NCBI RefSeq assembly: GCF_008704995.1
Contig: NZ_CP023747.1
Coordinates: 4,247,501-4,311,500 of the forward strand
Reading direction: 5' to 3'
Source of the DNA: Streptomyces nodosus
GTDB taxonomy: Bacteria > Actinomycetota > Actinomycetes > Streptomycetales > Streptomycetaceae
Length of the DNA: 64,000 nucleotides
Translations under genes and position numbers: made by a program
The notes under the pieces: generated by a model
What the model saw: only the letters and a program-made list of their open reading frames with translations
The model's database searches: none
Told to the model about the DNA's origin: nothing
Shown: positions 47,079 to 55,271 of the stretch, piece by piece
Layout of the letters: every line of letters starts with the position of its first letter
How positions within the stretch are numbered: position 1 is the first letter of the stretch

Positions 47079-47419
47079 GCGCCGTTCTCCCCCTTCTTGT
47101 TCAGCAGCTCCTCGACGATGCGGTGAAAGCCCAGCCAGGCGTCGCTCTGGTCGCGCAGGCCCTGGCGGCCCTCCTGGGTCAACCGGTAGTAGCGCCGCCC
47201 CGGGCCGCGCTCGGCGGCCCGGAACTCCGCCTCCACCAGGCCGGCTTCCTCCAGCCGGTTGAGGACGGGATACAGCGTGCCCCCCTTGATCTGCCCGAGG
47301 CCGGCCTCGTCGAGACGCCTCGCGATCTCGTAGCCATAGCTCTCGCCGCCGGTCAGACAGGACAGCACCAGCAGATCAAGAACTCCCTTGAGCCAGCTGG
47401 CCCTCTTGTCGATCGCCAT
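47075..47419 (-). CDS. PadR-family transcriptional regulator
   Basis: 114 residues from ATG 47419. Winged-helix domain: LDLLVLSCLTGGESYGYEIARRL, GTLYPVLNRLEEAGLV and GRRYYRLTQEGRQGL, typical of the small (subfamily 2) PadR proteins that act as dimeric repressors. There is no ribosome-binding site; the message may be leaderless, since the sequence just upstream is unusually AT-rich (47421-47462). It is followed by an overlapping membrane-protein gene. The ligand is unknown. Confidence 0.92.
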   Translation of the reverse strand: MAIDKRASWLKGVLDLLVLSCLTGGESYGYEIARRLDEAGLGQIKGGTLYPVLNRLEEAGLVEAEFRAAERGPGRRYYRLTQEGRQGLRDQSDAWLGFHRIVEELLNKKGENGA

Positions 47420-47420
47420 A

Positions 47421-47462
47421 CATAGATTGGATCACTTGTTAGTTAGCTATGCAACCTATATG
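47421..47462 (-). promoter_or_regulatory. AT-rich promoter/operator region of the padR operon
   Basis: On the minus strand it contains TTGCAT and AGCTAACTAAC, then ATCCAATCTATGT directly before the start codon. It is far more AT-rich than its surroundings. PadR-family regulators often repress themselves, so an operator is expected here. Site edges are inferred. Confidence 0.5.
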
Positions 47463-47582
47463 GCCGAGCAAACGCCCGGCCGGCAAGTGAGGTCAGTACG
47501 CCGCAGCGGCCGCTGCCGGGCGGTTCCGCGCTCCGGGCGCTCGTGGCGGACGGCGGCCGAGCGCCGGATGCGTAAGAGAGAA

Positions 47583-47607
47583 GGGCGGGGTCCTTCGGAC
47601 CCCGCCC
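47583..47607 (-). terminator. Terminator after the conserved hypothetical gene
   Basis: Perfect 11-bp stem GGGCGGGGTCC / GGACCCCGCCC with a TTC loop, followed on the minus strand by CTTCTCTCTT. It begins 19 nt after the stop of the gene at 47627-48124. Confidence 0.85.
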
Positions 47608-47626
47608 GAGACAGCGAAACCCCGGC

Positions 47627-48124
47627 TCAGGGCCAGACCAGGCAGTACGCCTGATGTCCCGCCTCATGCAGCCGGTGGCTGAAGTCCTGCCATTCGTGGA
47701 GCAGTCGGTAGACGTTGAAGGCGTCGCGGGGGCCGCCGCGGTCCGGGACCGTGGACCAGATGAAGGCGGCCGCGCCCACTGCCTCCTCGCCGATGTCGCG
47801 CAGCGGGTCCACCACCGTCATGGGGAGCTTGACCACCGCGTAGTCGGGGTGCAGGACCACCAGTTCCAGGGGCGGGACCTTGTGCAGCGGGACGCCCTCT
47901 ATGCCGGTGAGGACCATCGCCGCCATCGTCTCCGGCTTGATCTTGGTGAACATGCCGCCCATGCCGAGCTCGTCACCGCCGAGTTCCTCGGGGCGCATCG
48001 AGATCGGGACGCGGGCCGCCGTGGCACCGTCCGGCGCGCCGAAGTACTTGTAGGTCACCCCCACCCGGCCACCATTCCCGCTCCCTGTCCTGAGCTGGTC
48101 GAACACACGATCCCCACGATCCAT
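47627..48124 (-). CDS. Conserved actinobacterial hypothetical protein
   Basis: 165 residues from ATG 48124 (MDRGDRVFDQL); an in-frame ATG 48289 would add 55 Arg-rich residues that look non-coding. The protein is soluble, with blocks VTYKYFGAPDGATAARVPI, EELGGDELGMGGMFTKIKPE, TGIEGVPLHKVPPLELVVLHP and VYRLLHEWQDFSHRLHEAGH. No family or motif is recognised. The gene is divergent from hemL, across a 304-bp gap, and ends in a perfect terminator. Confidence 0.75.
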   Translation of the reverse strand: MDRGDRVFDQLRTGSGNGGRVGVTYKYFGAPDGATAARVPISMRPEELGGDELGMGGMFTKIKPETMAAMVLTGIEGVPLHKVPPLELVVLHPDYAVVKLPMTVVDPLRDIGEEAVGAAAFIWSTVPDRGGPRDAFNVYRLLHEWQDFSHRLHEAGHQAYCLVWP

Positions 48125-48428
48125 ACGCGTCGGGCGGTCGTTCCGCTCAGGCTCACGTCGCGAAAGCTGTGCACCCTGCGAGCCCGGTGTCTCGGTCGTC
48201 TCCTCCGCGTCGCGTCGGTGCCTTCCCCGCCGGGCACGCCGAGGACCCAGGTCGTCGGTCCCCTCGCCCAGTCCGCCACCGCGATGCATATCTCCACCCG
48301 ACTGCTTTTCTAGGACGCGTGGCCCTGGCCGCGCAACCCGATCATCGTGTCAGTGACCTCCCCCACGGCCGCTCGCCGAAACGTGCGCGGAAACACCTGT
48401 CCGCGGGAACTTCGCGGCCTCTGACACC
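48125..48428. other. 304-bp divergent promoter region upstream of hemL
   Basis: Holds the promoters of hemL and of the divergent hypothetical gene. No hairpin leader, Rex site or other recognisable operator was seen. If the hypothetical gene really starts at 48289, the gap is only 139 bp. Confidence 0.4.
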
Positions 48429-49748
48429 ATGGCCAGTGTGACCTATCAGTACGAAGCCCCAGTTTCGCAGACTCTTTTCGAGCGCGCGTCGGCCGTCACG
48501 CCCGGCGGCGTGAACTCTCCGGTGCGCGCCTTCCGCGCCGTGGGCGGTACGCCCCGGTTCATGGTGTCCGGCAGCGGTCCCTATCTGACCGATGCCGACG
48601 GACGCGAATATGTCGATCTCGTTTGTTCATGGGGACCCATGATCCTCGGGCATTCCCATCCGGAGGTGATCGCGGCCGTACAGGAAGCCGTCTCGCGCGG
48701 TACGTCCTTCGGCACTCCGGGTGAGGGCGAGGTCGCACTCGCCGAGGAGATCGTCGCCCGGGTCGAGCCCGTCGAGCAGGTACGGCTCGTCTCCAGCGGG
48801 ACGGAGGCCACCATGTCGGCCATCCGGCTCGCCCGCGGGTTCACCCGGCGGGCCAAGGTAATCAAGTTCGCCGGGTGCTACCACGGGCATGTCGACTCGT
48901 TGCTCGCCGCCGCCGGCAGTGGTGTGGCCACCTTCGCGCTCCCCGACACCCCCGGTGTCACCGGGGCACAGGCCGGCGACACCATCGTGCTGCCGTACAA
49001 CGACCTCGACGCCGTCCGGGCCGCCTTCGCCGCCCACCCCGGCGAGATCGCCTGCGTGATCACCGAGGCCTCACCCGGGAACATGGGGGTCGTGCCGCCG
49101 CTGCCGGGGTTCAACCAGGGCCTCAAGGACATCTGCGCGGAGAACGGCGCCTTGTACATCTCCGACGAGGTCATGACCGGTTTCCGCACCAGCAGGGCCG
49201 GCTGGTACGGCGTCGACGGGGTGAAGCCGGACCTGATGACCTTCGGCAAGGTCATGGGCGGCGGCTTCCCCGCCGCAGCCTTCGGCGGACGCAAGGACGT
49301 CATGGCGCACCTCGCCCCGGCGGGCCCCGTCTACCAGGCCGGCACCCTGTCCGGGAACCCGGTCGCCACCGCCGCCGGGCTGGCCCAGCTGCGGCTCCTT
49401 GACGACGCGGCGTACGACACGGTGAACGCGGTCTCCGAGGAGATCCGCACCCTGGTCACGGAGGCTCTCGCCAAGGAGGGCGTCGCCCACCAACTGCAGT
49501 CCGCCTCCAACATGTTCTCGGTGTTCTTCACCGACCGCCCGGTGCGTGACTACGAGGACGCCAGGAGGCAGGAGTCCTTCCGGTTCACGGCCTTCTTCCA
49601 CTCCCTTCTCTCCCAGGGCGTCTATCTGCCGCCCTCGTCCTTCGAGTCCTGGTTCGTCTCCACGGCCCATGACGAGCGGGCGATCCAGCGAATCGCCGAC
49701 GCCCTTCCGGCGGCGGCCCGTGCGGCAGCGGAGGCCACGGCAGCATGA
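48429..49748 (+). CDS. hemL: Glutamate-1-semialdehyde 2,1-aminomutase
   Basis: 439 residues. A PLP enzyme that converts glutamate-1-semialdehyde, the HemA product, to 5-aminolevulinate. The PLP lysine is K274 in TFGKVMGGGFP. Other signatures are TPGGVNSPVRAF, VSSGTEATMSAIRLAR, CYHGHVD and SDEVMTGFR. It lies far from hemACD, as in other Streptomyces, but completes the C5 pathway in this window. The start could also be GTG 48438. Its stop overlaps the next gene (ATGA). Confidence 0.97.
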   Translation: MASVTYQYEAPVSQTLFERASAVTPGGVNSPVRAFRAVGGTPRFMVSGSGPYLTDADGREYVDLVCSWGPMILGHSHPEVIAAVQEAVSRGTSFGTPGEGEVALAEEIVARVEPVEQVRLVSSGTEATMSAIRLARGFTRRAKVIKFAGCYHGHVDSLLAAAGSGVATFALPDTPGVTGAQAGDTIVLPYNDLDAVRAAFAAHPGEIACVITEASPGNMGVVPPLPGFNQGLKDICAENGALYISDEVMTGFRTSRAGWYGVDGVKPDLMTFGKVMGGGFPAAAFGGRKDVMAHLAPAGPVYQAGTLSGNPVATAAGLAQLRLLDDAAYDTVNAVSEEIRTLVTEALAKEGVAHQLQSASNMFSVFFTDRPVRDYEDARRQESFRFTAFFHSLLSQGVYLPPSSFESWFVSTAHDERAIQRIADALPAAARAAAEATAA

Positions 49749-50419
49749 GTGACATCACCGTCGTCCATCTGATGCGGCATGGCGAGGTCGCCAACCCCGA
49801 GGGGGTCCTCTACGGGCGGCTGCCCGGCTACCACCTCTCCGAACTGGGGCGGCAGATGGCCGAGCGGGTGGCCGAGCACCTCGCCCCCCGGGACATCACC
49901 CATGTCGTCGCCTCCCCGCTGGAGCGGGCGCAGGAGACGGCGGCCCCGATCGCCAAGACGCACGGGCTGGACGTGGACGTGGACCGGCGGCTGATCGAGG
50001 CCGACAACGTCTTCCAGGGCAAGACCTTCGGGGTCGGGGACGGGGCGCTGCGGCGGCCGGAGAACTGGAAGCACCTGGTCAACCCGTTCAAGCCGTCCTG
50101 GGGCGAGCCGTATGTGGAGCAGGTCGTCCGGATGATGGGGGCACTGGACGCCGCCAAGGACGCGGCGCGCGGTCATGAGGCCGTGTGCGTCAGCCATCAG
50201 CTGCCGATCTGGATCGTGCGCAGCTTCGTGGAGAAGCGGCGGCTGTGGCACGACCCCCGCAAGCGGCAGTGCACGCTGGCCTCCCTGACCACGTTCACGT
50301 ACCAGGGGGACAAGATCGTGTCGGTGGGCTACACCGAACCGGCCCGCGATCTGGTGCCGGCTCATCTGCTCGCGGGCGCCAAGCCGGTGAAGGGGAAGAA
50401 CAAGGCGTTCGGGGCCTGA
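49745..50419 (+). CDS. Histidine phosphatase family protein (phosphoglycerate-mutase-like)
   Basis: 224 residues. The catalytic His is in L-M-R11-H12-G13-E (LMRHGEVANPEG), with the second His in VCVSHQLPIW and an acidic residue in between (SPLERAQETAAP). This is the broad 2,3-BPG-dependent mutase/phosphatase superfamily; the true substrate is unclear. It overlaps the hemL stop by 4 bp and is therefore cotranscribed. The same pair is seen next to cytochrome c assembly genes in other Streptomyces, but a link to heme is not shown. Confidence 0.88.
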   Translation: MSDITVVHLMRHGEVANPEGVLYGRLPGYHLSELGRQMAERVAEHLAPRDITHVVASPLERAQETAAPIAKTHGLDVDVDRRLIEADNVFQGKTFGVGDGALRRPENWKHLVNPFKPSWGEPYVEQVVRMMGALDAAKDAARGHEAVCVSHQLPIWIVRSFVEKRRLWHDPRKRQCTLASLTTFTYQGDKIVSVGYTEPARDLVPAHLLAGAKPVKGKNKAFGA

Positions 50420-50695
50420 CGGACCGGCGTCCACGGTGTGCCGCCGTGTGCGCCGGACCGTGCTCCGAGGCATGCGACGGACGGCGTGCGTGCCGGGACG
50501 TGCGCCGTGAGCGGTACGGCACCGGTCTGCGCCGCACGTGCGCCATGTCACAGGGCGTAGACGGCCCCCTCATGTCACCGTATTTTCGCCGAATCCCCTC
50601 CCCGCCTCCGGGTTCCCCGGAACCGCCGCGTCCATCGTGCCCTCTCAAAGAGTGACCACAGACGGCGCGATGGGCGCGATGAAATGGGGACGGGA

Positions 50696-51979
50696 ATGCG
50701 GGACGTCAGCCGACGGGGACTGATCGGGCTGGGGGCGGGGGCCGCGGCCGCGATGGGACTGACCGCATGCGGATCAGGCCGGCAGGACGCGGCGCCGGCC
50801 GACGGCGCAGGCAGAGAGAGTCCCCGTGCCTCCAGCAGTCCCACGGTCACCGCGCGTCCGCTCGGCGACGGATCCACCACCGACACCGGCAAGCAGCCGA
50901 ACCAGCCGGGAACGCCCGTTCCGCTGGAGCCCGGTGAGACCCCGCCGCAGTTCGTGGTGTTCTCCTGGGACGGCGCCGGGGAGGTGGGTAACGGGCTCTT
51001 CCCGCGCTTCCTGGACCTCGCCAAGGAACACGGCGCGTATATGACCTTCTTCCTCTCCGGGCTCTATCTGCTGCCGGAGTCCAAGAAGCGTATGTATCTT
51101 CCGCCGAACAACCAGCCCGGCGCCTCCGACATCGGATATCTGACGGATGGCCACATCCGCTCCACACTTCGCAACGTCCGCCGCGCCTGGCTGGAAGGCC
51201 ATGAGATCGGCACGCATTTCAACGGCCATTTCTGCTCCGGTTTCGGAACGGTCGAGCACTGGACGCCCAAACAGTGGAGCAGCGAGATAGAACAGGCCAA
51301 GAGCTTTGTCAAGGAGTGGCGCACCAACACCGGGTTCACCGATCTGCCGGCGCTGCCCTTCGACTACGACAAGGAGCTGATCGGCGCCCGTACGCCCTGT
51401 CTCCTCGGTCAGAACAATCTGCTGCCCACCGCCCGTCGGCTGGGCTGGCGCTATGACGCCTCCTCGCCCGGCGGTCGGCAGGTCTGGCCGGAGAAGCGAC
51501 AGGGGGTGTGGGACTTCCCGCTCCAGCTGATCCCGTTCCCCGGGCACAGCTTCGAGGTGCTGTCGATGGACTACAACATGCTCGCCAACCAGTCGCTCAA
51601 CACCACCCGGGCGCCCGCCCACAACTACCCGGGGTGGCGCGAGCAGGCGGCGAACTCCTATATATCCGGGTTCAAGCGGGCGTATGAGACAAATCGCGCA
51701 CCCTTCTTCATAGGCAACCACTTCGAGCAGTGGAACGGCGGCATCTACATGGACGCCGTCGAGAAGGCGTTCAAGCACATCGCGCGCGAGAAGGAGAAGG
51801 GCGGCGATGTGCGGCTGGTCTCCTTCCGCCAGTTCACCGACTGGCTCGATGTGCAGCGGCCCGAGGTGCTGAGCAAGCTCCGGTCGCTGGACGTGGGCGA
51901 ACGCCCCGCAGGCGGCTGGAAGGCGCTCTTCGCGGACTCCGGCAAGGGGGCGCCGTCAGGCTCGTCGAAGGCGGCCTGA
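50696..51979 (+). CDS. Tat-exported lipoprotein with polysaccharide-deacetylase-like domain
   Basis: 427 residues from ATG 50696 (ATG 50684 is four codons earlier and has no ribosome-binding site). The N-terminus has twin arginines (SRRGLIGLGAGA) and a lipobox at LTAC25, so it is probably exported folded and lipid-anchored. The domain from ~75 on (PPQFVVFSWDGAG, GAYMTFFLSGLY, GHEIGTHFNGHF) resembles NodB deacetylases: an Asp and two His could bind metal. The usual catalytic pair is not fully convincing. A cell-wall sugar substrate is plausible. Confidence 0.78.
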   Translation: MRDVSRRGLIGLGAGAAAAMGLTACGSGRQDAAPADGAGRESPRASSSPTVTARPLGDGSTTDTGKQPNQPGTPVPLEPGETPPQFVVFSWDGAGEVGNGLFPRFLDLAKEHGAYMTFFLSGLYLLPESKKRMYLPPNNQPGASDIGYLTDGHIRSTLRNVRRAWLEGHEIGTHFNGHFCSGFGTVEHWTPKQWSSEIEQAKSFVKEWRTNTGFTDLPALPFDYDKELIGARTPCLLGQNNLLPTARRLGWRYDASSPGGRQVWPEKRQGVWDFPLQLIPFPGHSFEVLSMDYNMLANQSLNTTRAPAHNYPGWREQAANSYISGFKRAYETNRAPFFIGNHFEQWNGGIYMDAVEKAFKHIAREKEKGGDVRLVSFRQFTDWLDVQRPEVLSKLRSLDVGERPAGGWKALFADSGKGAPSGSSKAA

Positions 51980-51981
51980 AA

Positions 51982-51999
51982 TGCGGGTTTCCACCCGCA
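51982..51999 (+). terminator. Hairpin at the end of the lipoprotein gene
   Basis: 7-bp inverted repeat TGCGGGT / ACCCGCA with a four-base loop, 3 nt after the stop. No T run, so terminator strength is doubtful. Confidence 0.4.
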
Positions 52000-52045
52000 A
52001 GGGGGGTGCGCAAGATCCCCGGAACGGACATGCGAAACTTTTCAC

Positions 52046-52681
52046 ATGTGTGCCGACTGCCGCGCCCCGCAGCGCCTGAACCGCACCCGTGGCCATGCCC
52101 GCCGACGCGCCGCCCTGGCTGCCGCCGGGGCCGCCGTCGCCGCGCTCGTCCTCACCGCCTGCGGTTCCGGCGGCACCTCCGGGGGATCCGGCAGCACCAA
52201 CTTCATCACCGGCGCGGACGGCATCGCGACCGTCAAGAAGGGTGAGCGCACCGCCGCCCCCGATCTGTCCGGCACGACCATCGACGGCAAGAAGCTCGAT
52301 GTCGCCGACTACAAGGGCAAGGTCGTCGTCCTCAACGTCTGGGGCTCCTGGTGCCCGCCGTGCCGCGCCGAGGCCCCGAACTTCGTCAAGGTCGCCGAGG
52401 AGACGGCGGGCAAGGGCGTCCAGTTCGTCGGCATCAACACCCGTGACACCGACACCCAGCCGGCCCGCGCCTTCGAGAAGCAGTACGGGGTCACCTACCC
52501 GAGCCTGTACGACCCGACCGGGAAGCTGATGCTCCGGTTCGAGAAGGGCACGCTCAACCCGCAGGCCATCCCCTCCACACTGATCATCGACCGGGACGGA
52601 AAGATCGCCGCGCGCACGCTGCAGGCCCTCAGCGAGGACAAGCTGCGCGAGATGATCGATCCGGTCGTCGCGGAGAAGTGA
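52046..52681 (+). CDS. resA: TlpA/ResA-family thiol-disulfide oxidoreductase
   Basis: 211 residues from ATG 52046. A basic, hydrophobic N-terminus ends in a lipobox (AALVLTACGSG, Cys 39), so the thioredoxin domain faces outward. The active site is W-C103-P-P-C106 (WGSWCPPCRAEAPNF). The cis-Pro loop is AIPSTLIID. In System II it reduces the heme-binding cysteines of apocytochrome c, with electrons from CcdA encoded next (1 nt gap). The start has no clear ribosome-binding site and could be slightly further in. Confidence 0.92.
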   Translation: MCADCRAPQRLNRTRGHARRRAALAAAGAAVAALVLTACGSGGTSGGSGSTNFITGADGIATVKKGERTAAPDLSGTTIDGKKLDVADYKGKVVVLNVWGSWCPPCRAEAPNFVKVAEETAGKGVQFVGINTRDTDTQPARAFEKQYGVTYPSLYDPTGKLMLRFEKGTLNPQAIPSTLIIDRDGKIAARTLQALSEDKLREMIDPVVAEK

Positions 52682-52682
52682 C

Positions 52683-53453
52683 ATGAACGCGGTGTCCACG
52701 CTGGCGGCCACGGGCAGCAACGCCACAGTGCTCAACGGAGCCCTGCTGGTGGCCCTGCCCATCGCGCTCCTCGGCGGTCTGGTCTCCTTCTTCTCCCCCT
52801 GCGTCCTGCCGCTGGTCCCCGGCTATCTGTCCTATGTCACCGGCGTGACCGGTACCGACCTGGCGGAGGCCCGGCGCGGACGGATGGTCGCGGGCGCCTC
52901 CCTCTTCGTGCTCGGCTTCACCGCCGTGTTCGTCTCCAGCGGGGCGCTGTTCGGCTTCTTCGGCTCGACGCTCCAGGAACACCGGGACGTCCTGTCCAAG
53001 GTGCTCGGTGTGCTCATGATCCTCATGGGTGTGTTCTTCATGGGCCTGATGCCCTGGTTCACCCAACGTGAGTTCCGCTTCCACCGGCGGCCCGTGACCG
53101 GTCTGGTCGGCGCGCCCCTGCTGGGCGCGCTGTTCGGCATCGGCTGGACCCCGTGCATCGGCCCGACCCTCTCCTCCGTGCTGGTGCTCTCCTCCGACCA
53201 GGGCAGCGCGGGCCGCGGGGCGATCCTGACGATCGCCTACTGCCTCGGCCTCGGGGTGCCCTTCGTGCTGGCCGCGGTCGCCTTCCGCAAGGCGCTCGGC
53301 GCCTTCGCCTGGATCAAGAGCCACTATCTCTGGGTGATGCGGATCGGCGGCACCATGATGATCGTGACCGGGCTGCTGCTGCTGACCGGTGTCTGGGACG
53401 GCATCGTGCAGCAGATGCAGAGCTGGTCCGACGGCTTCCTGGTGGGGATCTGA
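52683..53453 (+). CDS. ccdA: CcdA/DsbD-type cytochrome c biogenesis membrane protein
   Basis: 256 residues with six membrane helices. The two redox cysteines are in SFFSPCVLPLVPGYLSYV and GIGWTPCIGPTLS, each inside a helix, as in CcdA. It carries electrons from cytoplasmic thioredoxin across the membrane to ResA. Start ATG 52683 lies 1 nt after the resA stop. The next gene, resB, follows after 3 nt. Confidence 0.95.
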   Translation: MNAVSTLAATGSNATVLNGALLVALPIALLGGLVSFFSPCVLPLVPGYLSYVTGVTGTDLAEARRGRMVAGASLFVLGFTAVFVSSGALFGFFGSTLQEHRDVLSKVLGVLMILMGVFFMGLMPWFTQREFRFHRRPVTGLVGAPLLGALFGIGWTPCIGPTLSSVLVLSSDQGSAGRGAILTIAYCLGLGVPFVLAAVAFRKALGAFAWIKSHYLWVMRIGGTMMIVTGLLLLTGVWDGIVQQMQSWSDGFLVGI

Positions 53454-53456
53454 CCC

Positions 53457-55271
53457 ATGAGCGACACACGGAGCACCGACGTGCACAGCGAGACGACGAC
53501 GGACACCACCGGCGACCCCCGCCTCGACGAGGCCGGCGCGCAGCTGTCCACCGCGCCCGCCGAGACGGCCATGCCCGGCTCCTTCGGCGGCCCCCGCGCC
53601 CCCGGCGCCAAGGGCGGGCTCATCTGGACCGCGCGCGAGATCATCGGCTGGAGCCGCTGGTTCTGGCGGCAGCTGACCTCCATGCGGGTCGCGCTGCTGC
53701 TGCTGTTCCTGCTCTCGCTCGGCGCGATCCCCGGCTCGCTGATCCCGCAGACCGGCACCGATGTGCTCAAGGTGGAGGACTTCAAGCGCGCGCACAGCGT
53801 GCTCGGCCCGCTCTACGACCGGCTCGGGCTGTTCCATGTCTACAGCTCGGTGTGGTTCTCCGCGATCTACATCCTGCTGTTCGTCTCGCTCATCGGCTGC
53901 ATCGTCCCCCGCACTTGGCAGTTCGTCGGCCAGCTCAGGGGCCGTCCGCCGGCCGCGCCCAAGCGGCTGACCCGGCTGCCCGCGTATGCGACCTGGCGCA
54001 CGGACGCCGAACCGGAGCAGGTCCGCGAGACCGCGCTCGAGGTGCTCGGGCGGCGCCGGTTCCGCGCCCGTCTCTCCGGTGACGCGGTCGCCGCGGAGAA
54101 GGGCTATCTGCGCGAGTTCGGCAATCTGGTCTTCCATGTCGCGCTGATCGTGATGCTGGTCGCCTTCGCCTGGGGCCAGCTCTTCAAGTCCGAGGGCAAC
54201 AAGCTGATCGTCGAGGGCGACGGCTTCTCCAACACCCTCACCCAGTACGACGACATCAAGTACGGCAGCCTCTTCACCGACGACGACCTGGTGCCCTTCA
54301 GCTTCGACCTGAAGAACTTCACCGGCACCTATGAGCGCACCGGCCCCAACAAGGGGACCCCGCGCACCTATCAGGCGGACGTCACCTACAGCGTGGGCGC
54401 CTACGGCAAGGAGAAGAAGGCCACCGTCAAGGTCAACCGGCCGCTGGAGATCGGCGACGCCAAGGTCTACCTGGTCAGCCACGGGTATGCGCCCGTGGTC
54501 ACGGTGCGGGACGGCAAGGGCGCGGTCGTCTTCCACGCCGCCGTGCCGCTGCTGCCCCTGGACTCCAATGTGACCTCCCAGGGCGCGATCAAGGTGATGG
54601 ACGGCTATCGGAACGCCCAGGGCCAGCGGGACCAGCTCGGCTTTCTCGCGCTCTTCGTGCCGACCTTCGCCGGTGCTGGCAAGGGCGACATGTTCTCCCA
54701 GTTCCCCGCGCTGGACTTCCCGGTGCTGGCGCTGAACGCGTACCACGGGGACCTGGGCGTCGACGCGGGCCTCCCGCAGAACGTCTACCAGCTGGACACC
54801 AAGAACCTGAAGCAGTTCAAGGACGCCAAGGGCAACATCCTCAAGGACCGCCTGCTGCCCGGCGAGACCATGAAGCTGCCCGGCGGCAACGGCTCCATCA
54901 CCTTCGAGAAGGACATCAAGGAATGGGCCGGCTTCCAGGTCGTGCAGCAGCCCGGCAGCGGCTGGGCGCTCGGCGGCGCGCTCGCCGCGATCTTCGGCCT
55001 GGCCGCCTCGCTGTTCATCCAGCGCCGCCGTGTCTGGGTGCGCGCCACGACCGGCGCCGACGGGGTCACCGTCGTGGAGATGGCGGGCCTCGGCCGCAGC
55101 GAGTCCGCGAAGCTGCCCGAGGAACTGGGTGACCTGGCCGCACTCGTCCACGACCGGGCACCCACGAAGACCGACGACCCGGATGACCCGGACGATCCAG
55201 ACGCCGACCCCGATCAGGAGCCGGGCGCCCCATCTCCCGAACCCGCCGCCGAAGGGGCCGAGCAGAAGTGA
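53457..55271 (+). CDS. resB: ResB/CcsB1 cytochrome c synthetase subunit
   Basis: 604 residues. An N-terminal ~65 residues of soluble, Ala/Pro-rich sequence is followed by TM1 (LTSMRVALLLLFLLSLGAIPG), TM2 near 140, TM3 near 230, a large extracellular domain, and TM4 near 510. ResB family motifs: SIPGSLIPQ-like (AIPGSLIPQTG), VWFSAIYILLFVSLIGCIVPR, and GYLREFGNLVFHVALI. It forms the heme-delivery/attachment complex with CcsA/ResC. The C-terminal ~60 residues are acidic (DDPDDPDADPDQEP). Its stop overlaps the next start (GTGA). Confidence 0.93.
   Translation: MSDTRSTDVHSETTTDTTGDPRLDEAGAQLSTAPAETAMPGSFGGPRAPGAKGGLIWTAREIIGWSRWFWRQLTSMRVALLLLFLLSLGAIPGSLIPQTGTDVLKVEDFKRAHSVLGPLYDRLGLFHVYSSVWFSAIYILLFVSLIGCIVPRTWQFVGQLRGRPPAAPKRLTRLPAYATWRTDAEPEQVRETALEVLGRRRFRARLSGDAVAAEKGYLREFGNLVFHVALIVMLVAFAWGQLFKSEGNKLIVEGDGFSNTLTQYDDIKYGSLFTDDDLVPFSFDLKNFTGTYERTGPNKGTPRTYQADVTYSVGAYGKEKKATVKVNRPLEIGDAKVYLVSHGYAPVVTVRDGKGAVVFHAAVPLLPLDSNVTSQGAIKVMDGYRNAQGQRDQLGFLALFVPTFAGAGKGDMFSQFPALDFPVLALNAYHGDLGVDAGLPQNVYQLDTKNLKQFKDAKGNILKDRLLPGETMKLPGGNGSITFEKDIKEWAGFQVVQQPGSGWALGGALAAIFGLAASLFIQRRRVWVRATTGADGVTVVEMAGLGRSESAKLPEELGDLAALVHDRAPTKTDDPDDPDDPDADPDQEPGAPSPEPAAEGAEQK

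Noticed and set aside
52629..55151. An 840-residue open frame on the minus strand across resA-ccdA-resB
   Set aside because: It is antisense to three well-supported genes, has repetitive Gly/Arg/Glu-rich composition typical of shadow frames in GC-rich DNA, and matches no family.
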